DNA from: Muricea muricata
Taxonomy: Eukaryota; Cnidaria; Anthozoa; Malacalcyonacea; Plexauridae
Direction of reading: 5' to 3'
Assembly: GCA_963855995.1 (NCBI GenBank)
Contig: OY979725.1
Span: 868,001 to 932,000, forward strand
DNA length: 64,000 nucleotides
In this document: in pieces, positions 1 through 12,457 of the stretch
How the letters are laid out: every line of letters starts with the position of its first letter
Numbering within the stretch: position 1 is the first letter of the stretch
Position numbers and translations under genes: made by a program
Notes under the pieces: generated by a model
What the model saw: the letters and a program-made list of their open reading frames with translations, nothing else
Told to the model about the DNA's origin: nothing
Database searches by the model: none

Positions 1-2449
1 AAGCCTCCTTCTGGAGAGTTCTCGAGAAGTACTTCAGATTTGCTTCGAGTGGTCGCCTCGTGGAAACACCTGTTTGAAACAATCACAAATGATTATGATT
101 CAAGTGGAAAAATCAGACCAATAACTTTTCTTTTTACACTAGGCTAAAAGTTTCCGGGTTCGTAAATATACCCGCATTCCTTGTCTTTCAGGTCTATGGC
201 GTTTAGGCTGCACAGCCGCACACAGAGATTGTCAATACATGAAAGACCAACCGTGATTCTACCAATCTTATTTTGTGATTTTTTGACCGATTTTGACAGT
301 TGAAATTAACGGCAATACATTTGAAAACCATACGAGGGAGAGCAAGTTAACTCAAATTCTTTACGGAAGGAGTTTCCAAAAGAAGTTTCTTCGGATTCAA
401 ACTTTCTCGGATACAAATATCCTAAAAACTTTTCCGGATTCGAAAGCTCCGGATTTATAATCTATCTGAGATAGTTTTGTATCGGATTCATGTTCCTTAG
501 CGTAAACAGTAAAACGAATCCGATATCAAAACTTCTCGGATTAGCGACGAATCCGGAATCTTTTGCCCTACACGCGTAAAAATTACGAGTTGTTGAAGGT
601 TGTTGAAAACAGGATTGAACAATGTTGTGCTGCCCACATTGTTCAATGTTGTCAACGATACTGAACAAGTTGTTGAGCCTGAATCCAGCCTGCAATTGTG
701 TGTAACAATGCTGAACAATATTGTTGACAACATTGAACAATATGGGCGGCACAACATTGTTCAATCCTCTTTTCAACAACACGTAATTTTTTGCCGCGAA
801 GACTGAGGCCTAGTGTAAACGGGTCAACAACAGAAAAAATAACATTTTGTTTTGTTTTGTTCTATACGCGATGTAAAACGATTTTTTCCTGATATTTCGA
901 ATAGTTTTCGAACTAGGGAAGTTTTACCTGTACATTTGAATTTTGCAGGCAAACATATTGACATAACATCACAATTATAACGAGCACTAAATTTATTCGT
1001 ACTGTTACCAACTTATTTAGACAGTATCATTTGGAAATTTTATACACAATTGAAACAATTCGGCAAACGATGTATCGAATTGGGATTCCAAAGAAAATAA
1101 AGGGAGAGTTTTTCAGCACAAGTTTAGTTTTAAAGAAATATTTTCATGAACTTGGAGTTTCGGTCGTGGGTCACTGAAGAAAAGGAATTATTCAGCTTGG
1201 CAGCATCATAAAATATCTTGTCTCAACTAATAAGTTACCCGTGTTTTTAGCGGATGCAATCAAAAGCACATAAAAACATATCACGATTCGTGAATGGCAA
1301 TTATTATTGGATTGGGGGCTATTGGATATTTGTTATTATTGGATTAAGGGACTTGGGCATAGCTTTAATATTCGTGAGCTACAGCACGCCATGTCAACTT
1401 TCGAAATCTTTATCTCTTAATTAATCCTTAAGTTAAGCCTTACTTAATTACAACACTTGCTCACACTTAAGTTAACAGATTTTCGCGAAATTTCACTGCA
1501 ACTTTCCATGTAGTCTGTTTGATCCCATGGTTCTGGGAGATACTGGAGGCAAAAACGCATGTTGTAATGAAGTTAAATTCAAAATATTATCGAACAAAAG
1601 CATTAGTAAATATATTAGAAATATTTAATATTTATACAAAGTGGGTGATTTTGTTTACGAACGCTTAAATGTATTTATTAGCACTTATTACCTATAACCT
1701 ATACTGAATCTTTCTCCTTGACCCTCTTCAACTAACTGTATCAAAGGATATGATATAATTGATACTCGGAACTTTGTTTACGTGCAGTCATTGTTCTGAG
1801 ACTGAGACTGAGACAGTTGACATGATGGTCATTGCTTCATATGTTCGAATTATTCCTGTTCTGAATGCTAATAGAGGCCTAAACTGGTCCCCAAATGCAT
1901 TTCGAAGACGAGCTTAATTTACTCACGACAGATTCTTCCGTTATTCTGGGGTTTTACTTCTTGCAACTATGAGACTGGAAATATTCCAACGTACAAAACT
2001 TTTAGCACTGTTTTTTCATGCTGGTGCTAAATTTACCGTACACATTCTCTTTACACATAGTTTGAACAGTATACAAGTCCTTTCACAAAGAATGAGGACG
2101 TCCAAAAAATAGGCGGTCTCGATTGGAATTTTTTAGAGTAGGCTTATTTCAAATAGTTACGAGTTTGCTGGCGTATAGATCACGGTATATGATACAAGAG
2201 CAAACGTTTTAAACAAGCACCTAAAAGACAGGTGGAAAACTTGAGGGAAGAGGAAAAAATCTGTCAAAATTCTAACCGGAAGACATAACATTAAAACAAT
2301 ACTCACGGAAGCTCTTCCATTCGACAGTTCGTATATTCAACATCATCTGAGATAGATGCGTCGTCTGGCGATTCGAGACTTGTTATTGACGGCTTCCGAA
2401 TAGTTCCAATTTCAAAGACATCGTCGTCGCTGGAACTGGAGAAACTCAT
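1..2449 (-). CDS. 5' part of a gene running off the left edge; possible SH2-domain protein
   Basis: Two exons can be supported. Exon 1 (2307-2449) opens with ATG at 2449 and encodes an acidic, serine-rich stretch starting MSFSSSSDDD; it ends at a good donor (gtgagt) in phase 2. Exon 2 (1-69, cut by the window edge) follows a clear acceptor at 70-71 and continues the frame with PCFHEATTRSKSEVLLE and then NSPEGGF. The aromatic-His start, the R-S-K-S-E-x-L-L helix and the following Gly-Phe resemble the beginning of an SH2 domain, which binds phosphotyrosine, as in small adaptor proteins. That reading is inference from about 23 residues. The rest of the gene lies outside the window. The 2.2 kb intron contains the repeat at 132-820. 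Confidence 0.45.
132..820. mobile_element. Non-autonomous DNA transposon-like element with internal hairpin
   Basis: The sequence tttacactaggc near 132-145 is repeated inverted near 808-820. Inside lies a long imperfect hairpin, 577-792, built from repeats of ttgttgaa and ttgttcaa. Small ORFs on both strands here are mirror images of this hairpin and are not genes. It lies in the first intron of the left-edge gene. A diverged relative of the hairpin motif appears near 43250-43340. Confidence 0.6.
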
Positions 2450-4700
2450 CGCTGTTTGGACTATGAACGCGACGGAACCGTAATCTATGTTGAGACAACA
2501 AGATGAATGGCTTGTTTGAGTTTCGAAACAATTTTATTCAAATTTTATACGTATCGTGTACATAATTAAAACTTCGGATGATACTGACGTAATTGTTTTG
2601 CATGGTTGAATAAGAGGGAAAGTACAGAAAAGCTAAATCTTAATTAGTTATGAATGTATAGCTAAATCTTAAATACTTACAATAAAGCTTATAAATTCGA
2701 CAACTTTAATGTTTCTTGCGATTGGGCCACAACTCTGCTCTTAAATCTTTCGATTACCTTTAAAACTTTCAATGTGCATAAAACATGAGCAATTGCTTTC
2801 GAAACCATCGTATAAAGGTAATCGATTCAAAGTACAAACAAATTAGCCTACAGATTTAATTAATCGTCTGTGTCAAACGTTTTGATTTCATAAAGAAATT
2901 TTCCACGGGTAAAATTTTGAGTTTTGAAAAACTGTAAATCTTCGTTCGAGGAAACTCGATCAGTAAGTACTGACCACTGTCAGATTTGATCTTTCAAAAA
3001 ACGGTTGAAAATATATGTAAAATTCATACTGTGGAACGTGCTATGACGCCAAAAATATGGAGAATATTTGAATAATTGTAGCTGTTTTGAAATGCATCAA
3101 TCTGCATCAGTCAAGTGTCTCGAATTAGCGTTGTCACTGTCGGTAGTGAAGTAGACAGCTGATATACGTAGGACCCTTCTCTACATGCAGGGATGAAACA
3201 CAGAATCCCAGATCTCCTCACCGCATATGTTCCTCACCGCACATTTTGTGTTTTATCGTTTCAAGTATTTAAAGAACGTATTCATTCGTGCGATTAGCAA
3301 AAATGTATCAATTGTTTGAAGTAAATCAATAATCATTATGAATACATTCCTGTTACGATATACGTGTTTTGATTAAAAAAACACCGTGCTTCCAATGCTC
3401 GCAGTATGGACGAACCAATCGATATCTCACGTGCAGAAACCACATTGAAAATGATAAAAAAGAATTTTGCATGAGAATGAAGCGAAATCGGCTTCCTGTG
3501 GCGTATCGCGGTTTCGATCTGTCGGCAACTATAAGAATTATCCGCAACCCGCAACAACGAAAGAGGTGTTTCCGTTTTTCAACATACGCATTGAAATAAT
3601 AAACAACTTGAGATGACTCCAGCGCTGAAGTACTCAATTTAATACTTGGGAAAACACTTCCTGGTCGACAATGCTGTTCCTTCTCGATTCACAATTATAT
3701 GGATTTCCCTCATTAAAAGTTTTTTTAAACACGCTTCAATTATTTACTGATCATTAAGAAGTGAGTCTGGGTGGAGAATAACCTCAACTATTGACGCTTA
3801 TGTTGAACTGTTACTGGAGTAAGCAAACGATACGAAATTGCTCGCTTTTACTATCAAACACGTACTGTAGACGGCAGAAATGAGGACATTTCCCTCTGAT
3901 ATGCGTCTCGATCTATGAAATCTATGACGTCATATGAAACAAAAAAAATAAACACATACTTCGCTCAAAGTCAGTTGCTTCCTGAAGAGTATTTACTCTT
4001 CTGTTAATCTCGATTATTAAAATGTCAAAATTCAAGCCGGAAACAGTTGCTGGAACATACTACGAGCATACTAGTACGTTTTAAAATGCTTTAAATATGA
4101 ATATAATTTCAACCTGCACGTGTCCAATCACGCGCGTTCAAGAACCGTTTAAGAACACTGTCAATGACATAATTTACATCTGATAATCGCTTTCGGGCCA
4201 CCACGTATAGCAGTAACCGCAATATACGTGCTGCATGAATTCACCTCGTTCATAAGAGTTAACGTGGATCACGCATCCGCAGTGAAACAGATTGAAGCCA
4301 TCGGAAATAACAAACCTGGAGTGTCAAGGTGACTCTTGCACTCGCAAAGAACACTGGCTCTGGAGTACCCAGTGCCTTTTAAAGTCCCGCACGCCAAACC
4401 TAGAAAGGCACTGGGTACGAGGTTGGCAGCGATGAGCTTCAAAATTTAAATATTTTGCTGAGATTACGGACTAGAAATGCATGATCCTGGTAATTCGACA
4501 TCATTCACCACTGTCTTGTCGTCTTGATATCAGATAAACATATTGAGCGAAGACCTTACGAGATCCTTAGCTCGCCCCAGGACCCTCGTGTTAGCTACAT
4601 ACAGTCCAGTTATTAAGAACTCAACATGTCGTACAAGACCACAATATCCCTGCTATTGCATTGTACTTATCGTTCAGTTGATCGCAGATCCTCAAGTGCG
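2450..4700. other. Intergenic: 5' flank of the left-edge gene and 3' flank of AAMP
   Basis: No coding exon with family similarity or convincing splice sites was found. It must contain the promoter of the left-edge gene (just above 2449) and the 3' UTR of AAMP (just below 4701). Fragments near 3115-3260 resemble a dispersed AT-rich sequence also seen near 20285-20430 and 36905-37040. The short overlapping ORFs at 3336-3637 on both strands look like chance. Confidence 0.5.
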
Positions 4701-7700
4701 TCATCTTCCGGGTTGAACAAGACTGTATCTCTTTACTGTTGCGTCATCTGATGACGTCACGACAACGCTTCTGTCCCTGAAGTATGAAAACATATTGTAA
4801 ACTAAGCAAGAAAGGTCACTATTAGAACCATACGAAGAAAAGTTTGAAACAGCTACAATAACAGGGGAATTGTCTCCGAACATGACTCAATTGGAAACTG
4901 CATGAATGTTTTTCCACAGGAATATGTTTTCCACCGTATAAAGAAACAAAAACTACCTCCTAACAAGAACGATATGCTGCAATTAAATAAGAACCTGTTT
5001 AAGCTAACTTCAAAAATTTAGATTCTTATATGCAGGGTTTCCTGCAGTACATAGGGACAGTCACTTCTCAGTCATTTGAATGTAACTGTGTGTCAGTAAG
5101 CAACGAATAATATTATATAAAATACTGCGTACAATTCAAGATGGGAAAAATGTTTTCGCAACTTGCAATGCAATTCTACTTTTGGGAGATGTAAAACTGG
5201 CAAATACAAATTTCCATCACAGTTTGCTAATATATACAAAACATTTGTCGCAAATTTACATCTCTTAAGAGTAGAATTGCGTTGCAAGTTGCAAGAAAAA
5301 TTGCACCGTGTGACAGGGCCTTATTGTTTACCTGCTGACTGCCATGTCTAATATGGCTGCCCTATGACCATGCCATTCTCGTTCACAGTTTCCTGACCGC
5401 GCGTCCCATAATCGTAACATCCCATCCAGACATGCTGTGTACAGAAGACAATCTTCCCAATGAAGTCGAGTAACCCCTGCCTGAACAAAACACAAGAAAC
5501 ACGTGCTCTCGTTAGCAAAGATATTCGGAAGCGAAATCGGATCGTTATATTCATGGCTGTACTCTGATTTTATACCCACAACCTGAAAAATATGCCTGAC
5601 CAACGGCAGGTATCGAACCTACGACCTTTGGAATGCTACACCCCAATGCTCTGCCAAATGAGCTATGGTAATTATGCGCAAAAAAGGAACTCATTTGATG
5701 AGAATAATTACAAAGCAAATTCTGCAATGTTTGTTTTCAGTTCCCTCAACTTAAGATGAAACAGATACAGTTAAAACAAGAGTTGTCAACCTATTCTTCT
5801 TTCTAATATATATGCCTCTAGTTTCGGCTTAAAAAGCCATTTAATTTTCAACACTTGAAACTGTTCCATATACCGGGTGTTCGCCTTGATGACGTAGCCT
5901 CTGTGACGTCACGTCCCAGATTCCGAGATTTCCAGACAACGAACCCGTTGCAATTATTGATTGTCTGAAAAGAACATAGCAGGCCACGTGATCAGCGCAT
6001 GTGATCGGAGACAATAGACGCTAATATAACCAATGAGTAAATTAATCGTTTCACAAGTCACACCGCTGAGCACTAAAATGCACGATTCATTTTTGCACAG
6101 CCGACAGTTCTGGTGTTCAACTTACTTTAGCAACTTACTTTGAACAAAATCCAACTGTCTCGATAGAGACATCATCATCTCCCTTAGCCAGTGCAGCGTC
6201 CATACTTGCAAGCACCTATACATCAAACAAAACGACCTGAATTACATATTAAAGAAATCCAGGATCATAACTGACCACACAAAATGAACGCACCTTTCCA
6301 TTCCCAATATTCGTTAGTTTGAGAACGCCATCTCCGGAACCACTAGCAAGGATTGTGTTATCGTCGTTCACGTGCAAACACGTCACCAACTGATCGTGTG
6401 CGAATCCTCCTGCAGACAAACAAAATCCGGTTAGTTCCCCTAGATGGCATTGAACTGTTATTTCCAGAGCTCAGGCAAGGGTAAATTCTTTTGAGTTTCG
6501 ACCATATGCAAGTGATGGACTATAAAGACTGTGGACTCCTTTCTGTATCATGATATACCTGTAACGTGGAACTCGTGCTTGCCGGCTTTCAGATCCCATA
6601 GTTTCAAACTTCCGTCTCCGTAACCGACACACATGCGTTTACCTTGAAAAGAAAGTGCTCCTTGGTAATTCAGAACTTGTAGCGAGTCTGTCAAGTTGTC
6701 AGCAAGTTTGCAATTCTAACTTGTTGGCAACTTGCAACACGCTTGAATGGAATATCAGACATGTTACATGGTTGTCCTGACAACTCTGACACAGACCTGT
6801 TGAAAACAAGATTGTCACACAAGGCTGTAACAATATCATTATAACATGACTATATACTACTACACATACTTGTACATATTGTAATACTTTTGTTGCTCTG
6901 AAGATGTCGCAAGTATTGCAACGAAACCTTAGTGGAACAAGGCTGGAGGTTCTATCAAGCTTGTACATGTTGTTGATCAAGGTTTGGAACCTCAAGGAAA
7001 GTGTCAATATCTTTGTTGGTTCCACATAAAGGTAATGCACGTCAAAGGGGCAGAAGAAAGAGGAGGCTGTTCCAAAACAGAGAGACTTACCGTCTGTTAA
7101 AAGATGCGAGCATGTTGTTTTTGGTCCATGACTTTGGTATGTTTTGCAAACACCATCTGGGATCTTCCACATCCAAAATTCTCCATCCGTAGTACCAGCA
7201 AACAACACATGTGTGCTGTGATGCCATCTCAACCACTATCAACCATTGTAGAAATAAACAGTGAAAAATGATCTCTTAGTATCCCTTCCTGCCTCAAAAA
7301 AGATCATTATCATTTACAAAAAATAGCTTTTATACATAATGAGTCTATACATACTTCTAAGTCTGAAACTTCAAATAACCACACTTCATCACCAGTCTCT
7401 ACCGACCATACTTTGACCAGCCCACTCATATCCCCAGTTGCCACATATTTTGAATCATAACTGAACTCAGCACGTGTAATTGAATCTTTGTGGCCTGCAA
7501 ATGATTTAATATCAATTCAATTCACTTTCTTTAATAAGTCTACAATCAGGACTGTCGAGAGTGGGGAGGGACTTGCCCCAGGCCCCCAACCTACTAGGGC
7601 CCTTAGCCTTAATTTGAGCAAGTCCACTCAAAATCAGGGCAAGTGTAATGCATCAAGGGCATCATTTAGAAGGATTCTGAACACTTTGGAGTAGTTGTCT

Positions 7701-9235
7701 ATCTGTTTTCAGTCCTGTAGTTTGAAAATATTAATAGGAGACCCAGATATACTTTTCTTTATTCTATGCTATGTAGTGTTTACAACAGAATAACATGTTA
7801 ATTAAAATACTGACAACATTTTTGAATTTGTTTCCTATACTCTGAATGAACTCAAACAACAATGTGTAATGTAAATGCAGTGCTCATTCAAAGAATAATG
7901 TAATTGTAGTGCTTATTCATGTCAGCATTGCAACAAGCTCTGATGGCAATTCCTATCATGAAGCTATTGCGATCATCATATCTTTCAGCAAATATACTTG
8001 TCTGACCATTTCAAAATGTACATATTAACCAGGTTATAGGATACAATTCCTAAAAATGGTACAAGCATTTCTATAGTGTCCAATATATTCAAGGTTTAGT
8101 GTCATATTTCTCAGTAAACATGTTAATATACCACTGCATGTAAACTTGGTTTTCCCATCTGACAATTTCCAAACATATGCCTTGTCATCTTCTCCACCAG
8201 ACACGACATGGCTGCAACTTGTGGGATCGATTGAGACACAAAATACTGATGCTAAAATTTAATGATTTTACATCACTTCAAGTGGTTTATAACAGTAACT
8301 AAATGGAATTGGCTTCATTTTAATCTGGGATACAGGTTTTAAAGCAAAGACCTTTTGAGAAGAGATGAATCTAATCAGAGTTTATCCCCATATAATATGC
8401 CTGACTATGCCATGGGCACGGGTGGGGGAAAGGCTTCCTGGAGGGAGCTATATGAGCATTGACCCCCCCCCCCATCCTACATCCATACCTTCTCTACCCC
8501 AGAATGAAAAGATATTATTGATTATATGTTACCAGTATGTTGGGAAAATGTCAGATCAGAGTCATCTGGTTCTTCAACAAATTCACCATCTGCATTTTGT
8601 TGACTTTTCTCACTGATTGGTTGGAGGTAACTTTCATCATTATCCATAGTCATCTCTTCAATGTTGTAAGCAAGTTCTACAAAAAACATAAAACAATAGA
8701 ATTAATTAACACTTCCAGGTCATCTTCACCCAATTTTCACCACTTGTTCAGACTCATATTGTCAGTAGATGGGCCAATAAAATATTTAGCAGCCTATGAA
8801 ATGACCAGTGTGTAATACCTCAAGCCAGGGTGATAATAATATACTGTAGAAATTTGTAACTGGACATATGTTGTACTCTTGAACATGTTTTCTTTGCTTC
8901 TGTTATTTTTGTAAAGTTTTCAAGTAATTTTATAGCATCACATAGAGTTGCAAACTCTATGTAGAGTCTGACATATATTTAAATGACTATTTGAATATAC
9001 AATTGGGGGTTGGTAATATCGAGGGTTGGTAATATCGGGGGTTGGGGAGGGGGTGATAGAGTCAATTGATACCACAAATTGACCCACATACCACCGATAT
9101 TGGAAAGTTTCTGCATATTTGTAACACGTGGACATATCATGCAATTTAGATACCTGAATTTGGCCCCTCATCAACCAGCACAATTTCCTCAATTACTTCA
9201 AAATTCTCTTCACCATCTTCATAAATTTCCTCCAT
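4701..9235 (-). CDS. AAMP: AAMP, angio-associated migratory cell protein homologue (WD40 repeats)
   Basis: Eleven exons join in frame to a 407-residue protein (human AAMP is about 434): 9154-9235, 8533-8676, 8132-8251, 7355-7494, 7091-7235, 6559-6642, 6294-6409, 6139-6215, 5874-5964, 5332-5480, 4701-4776. All junctions are GT-AG and the total, 1224 nt, is divisible by three. Residues 1-75 are acidic, as in AAMP. From about residue 76 a chain of WD40 repeats follows, with [61 protein letters not shown] and [14 protein letters not shown], each lining up with human AAMP, ending [14 protein letters not shown] propellers are protein-binding scaffolds; AAMP is known for roles in cell migration and ribosome biogenesis. 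The gene is head to head with TPGS1. Introns carry a tRNA-like element (5604-5685) and a hairpin transposon that almost touches the exon 10 donor. Confidence 0.94.
5141..5322. mobile_element. Hairpin MITE in AAMP intron 10
   Basis: Inverted arms carry gcaacttgcaatgcaattc (left) and its reverse near 5270-5300. The right end, tgtgacagggcc, stops about four bases before the intron's donor (read on the minus strand). The same family recurs at 14598-14717 with complete ends. Confidence 0.65.
5604..5685 (-). repeat. tRNA-like / tRNA-derived element in AAMP intron 9
   Basis: On the minus strand it has an A-box-like TAGCTCATTTGG, an AGAGCA arm and a B-box GGTTCGATACC at normal tRNA spacing. The anticodon arm is 19 nt instead of 17 with a weak stem and an oversized loop, and the acceptor stem pairs only partly (ACCA with TGGT). 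This fits a decayed tRNA gene or a tRNA-derived SINE head better than a working tRNA. Confidence 0.5.
8999..9056. repeat. Short G-rich tandem repeat in AAMP intron 1
   Basis: Three imperfect copies of a unit close to gggttggtaatatcg lie in a row, followed by a G-run. It probably arose by slippage. Confidence 0.6.
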
Positions 9236-9401
9236 TTCAAAAATGCGTTTACAAAATACAAATTTAACACGAATATTTGTCAACGTTTGCTTTTAAAAAC
9301 CAAAAATTTGCCATTGAAAATTTGCAACATAAGCTTTGTTCCCCAGTCCTCCGCGTCGCGAAATCTTGCGCGGCCACAACAATGAACAAAACAAAAACAA
9401 C
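9236..9401. promoter_or_regulatory. Divergent promoter region shared by AAMP and TPGS1
   Basis: The AAMP start codon (minus, 9235) and the TPGS1 start codon (plus, 9402) are 166 bp apart with no exon between them, so both promoters must lie here or overlap the first exons. The stretch 9340-9380 is locally GC-rich with several CpGs, unlike its AT-rich surroundings, as is common in divergent housekeeping promoters. An upstream out-of-frame ATG at 9382 could lower TPGS1 translation if transcripts start before it. Confidence 0.65.
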
Positions 9402-11455
9402 ATGGCGGACAAAAAACCAGCGAAACAGGACGAATATTTATCGGGTTCAAGGACGGAAAAAACAGAAAGTCCGGCCGATTTTTTGGGTAGCTATTTTGGA
9501 TAGTAGACCCACTATTATACTTTACCAGCACCCCCTATTTTACCCAAATATAGCTCTGAGCACAGCTTAGTAAATTATCAAGGAGTGTAACTGAGTAAAT
9601 ATAATTGATAATTGTTTTAAATTTAATTTTCCAGCACGAGTTGGCGTTACTCGACAGATGCAAGATGTTATTTCTATAATCTTGGAGAATAGACCCGAAG
9701 ATCCCATAACATATATAGCCGAGTAGTGAGTAACGTTAAGGAATACGGACTTTTCAGTCAGTAAACAATATAATAATAGTTTAACAGTAAACAAATAAAC
9801 AATTATATTTGATATAATGCTTGTTGGATAAAAATTAAACCTAAACTTCTTCGCATTATTACATTTGATATAATATATAGTCACACTGAACTGCCACTAC
9901 TGAATAACCGAACTCTTAATTGGAACGTACATGGCGCCTAGCAACGTCTCGTCATCCTGCTTAGAAACATGACGTCACCAGATTCAGAGAAAAATACCGC
10001 AATTTGTACTGGCATGCTCAGTAGCGAAGCCAGCCCGACATTTGGTCATGCAAATGCAAATTTTTCTGTGTTTTTGACCGTATAAGGAATGAATTGCTAA
10101 AGAAATGAATGATTTAAATTTGCATAGCATGACCAAATTGTCGGGCTGGCTTCGCTACTGGGAATTCTAGGAAACAAAACACACTTTCTAGTAATTTAAA
10201 GCACTTCAAACTCATACAGTTTTGCTATTTCTTCATATAGTTTCGCCAATGCAGCTGAGCAGGTATCAGGTATTAGCCAAGCTTACCAACATTTGTGTCT
10301 GAGTCATCACAGCAAACCATCATACGAGAACAATGTCTTCAAAGCTTTCACGGTGCTGAATAAACAAAAATGCGGTCAGGGCATGAAAGGACTGACTGGG
10401 AAAGCACACAACGAACTTTTGTCTATGCTATGCAGGTTTGTCAGACATGAATTACGCAACAAATGAGGAATTATTTACCAGGAGAATTCGCTTTGAATTT
10501 TCGTTCGCTCGAAAGACGTTCCAACAACGTATTGGCACTTCATTCTTCGATGTAACAGAAGCACAGCAAGGCTGTACTAATTCAAGATAATTCCATTCTA
10601 GAGATATTGCATCAAACGAAGCAGAGACGCTGCTAAAAATGCTCCAAAAACGCGAACAAGATACGGTCGGCTTCAATGACTTCAATTCCGGTGTAACTTG
10701 CTGTTTCTTGTTCAAAGGTAAAACTGTGCTGAAAACCTTTGCAAACCACGCAAATTACCTCAGATAAAAGTACGTCTTATGGTTTTTTTACAGATTTTAT
10801 TTCGCAAGCCAAGTCGTTGTTTCAAGAATTAGATTTATCAAGCAGAGGTAGGGAATCTAACTGTTTATCACAGAAATATTTAGCCATCATTTCTATACCT
10901 TCAATACAACTTCTCTTTTTTGGCAGGTCACGCAGAGTATACACTTTGCGTTGCAATGTTATCCCAACTAACGACAACGGTATCACAGACAAACGAAAAT
11001 TCCTTTCTCAGGTAAAATAACAATTCTCAAAAACGAGACGACAAATGCAACAAAATTAAGAACAAAACCAAGCTGGTAGCCAATACTGCTGTTCAAAAGT
11101 AGTAACTGACCCGGAATGCTGGATTTACTGGAAGAACGGAAATAGGAAGTAGATAAGGTATAGTCATATACACCCGATAACTAAAAGGATATTTTCGTTC
11201 CCTAGTATTGTAGAAGCTGGGGTTTCGTTGAGCACACAAAGCATCGATACGGCGATGAAAAAGGTAAGATCTGGGGTATACCAAATATGTCTCCAAGTTA
11301 CCGTATTAACAAAAAGTTTTAAATCTTCGCATGGAATGTAATGTAGCCTATAATTTCAGGCTCTTGCCGACAGTTTCTCGCACAACACTGGAAAGACAAT
11401 CTCCTTGGACGAGTTCGTGCATCAAGCTTGCAAGATATTCTTGACAAAGGTATAG
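9402..11455 (+). CDS. TPGS1: TPGS1, tubulin polyglutamylase complex subunit 1
   Basis: Eight exons join in frame to 260 residues (human about 290): 9402-9486, 9635-9725, 10241-10435, 10602-10690, 10764-10847, 10927-11011, 11206-11263, 11360-11455. The start MADKKPAKQDEY sits in a good Kozak context (CAACATGGCGG). Family landmarks in order: ADFLARVGVTRQM, ILENRPEDPITYIAEYF, AYQHLCLSHHSKPSYENNV, LLSMLCRDIASNEAETLL, FISQAKSLFQELD and a C-terminal ISLDEFVHQACKIFLTKV. These align with human PGs1 (DFLRQVGVTEML, LEARPEEPIAFLAHYF, HLRLAHHSQ, EEFLERAAALFIAKV). TPGS1 is a non-catalytic subunit that helps target the TTLL1 glutamylase to tubulin in centrioles and cilia. The stop at 11453-11455 reads through what could otherwise be a donor, matching the human C-terminus. 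An alternative last exon at 11981-12088 is less likely. Confidence 0.91.
10019..10160. mobile_element. Hairpin MITE in TPGS1 intron 2
   Basis: The left arm begins cagtagcgaagccagcccga and the right arm ends with its near-perfect reverse (tcgggctggcttcgctactg). The arms are about 45 bp with a loop of about 50 bp. Diverged relatives of the right arm occur near 53410-53452 and 53760-53800. Confidence 0.8.
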
Positions 11456-12457
11456 GTGGTTTGCAATCGACGCCATCTTGGTTGACTTTTGAAACACATG
11501 GCAACCACAAAGTATCTATTCATTATTTCTGATCCTGTCGAGCCATACATCTTTAAAGTATCATTCATAATACGCTAAAACTAACGATCAAATAGTAAAT
11601 TGACACAAGTACTTCGCTGCAAACAGCTGAAGTAATTTGCAGAGTCAACCAAGATGGCGCCCAATGACACGAAATGACGTCATGTGCAAACCAAGAATAC
11701 ATTACTGTTTCCAGTACTTGGCAATTAATACCCCCTGTGCTATTGAACGAATTACTGGAGATTATACGTTTTAGGTACCAACATCAGGGACGTAATGCAA
11801 TGGAATTTAAATGAAATTGGACCATCGTTATCAAATGCAAAAATAATGTAAAAGTACTAAGTCTAAATAATATATTAATACCTAATGCATTCGCTATGTA
11901 TTTAAGCCGTTCCATACTTCTTGTAAAATAAAATTGCATATCTGTAAATTGTACAATTCATTGTAAATAAACAATTGTAGGCGGACAGTGTGAATGCTCT
12001 AATTGAAACTATGGAATTTGCTGTATACGATCGTCATTTTTGGCGTATGGAAACGATTACAGATGCCAGATTTTTGCTCATTCGCTGATAGAGAAATTTT
12101 GAAATCTGAGGTTGGTTGTACGAAGGATGAATAGCGCTATCCAACGGATAATGATTGACACCAGGGATATTGAACTCACAAGAGATGAAAAGTGGCTTTC
12201 ACTTGAACTTTAATAACAAAGTTTTACCAGTTACTGAACAGTTTAGAAAGTTTGGGGAAACCACTTTTTGGTGGAGGATATTGAGCTAGCCACTTTTCCT
12301 ACAACCGAACCTTGAAATTTATGCGTGTTTATTCTATCACATACGCTTATGTAAGAATCGTATAAAACAAATCACATCGTTTAGATCGACTTTTGTTCTA
12401 AGATTTTGTCCAGATTTAAGATTCTCACTATTCCAGCCTAGATAAGAGCAAATAGCC
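11456..12457. other. Convergent 3' flanks of TPGS1 and CNPPD1
   Basis: The two genes point toward each other across this 1 kb AT-rich interval. It should hold both 3' UTRs. An open stretch at 11981-12088 after a possible acceptor is the only exon-like signal, and I do not accept it as part of TPGS1. Confidence 0.5.

Noticed and set aside
462-806. Mirror-image ORFs on both strands
   Set aside because: Produced by the long hairpin at 577-792.
5604-5685. A working tRNA gene
   Set aside because: The anticodon arm is two bases too long with a weak stem, and the acceptor stem does not pair fully.
10436-10601. Apparent TPGS1 coding continuation with an in-frame stop, suggesting a pseudogene
   Set aside because: It is an intron with a good donor and acceptor; removing it joins LLSMLCR to DIASNEAE, as in the human protein.
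11981-12088. Possible extra 3' exon of TPGS1 after a tag acceptor
   Set aside because: Human TPGS1 ends near FIAKV; here FLTKV then stop occurs without it, and the extra 35 residues match nothing I know.
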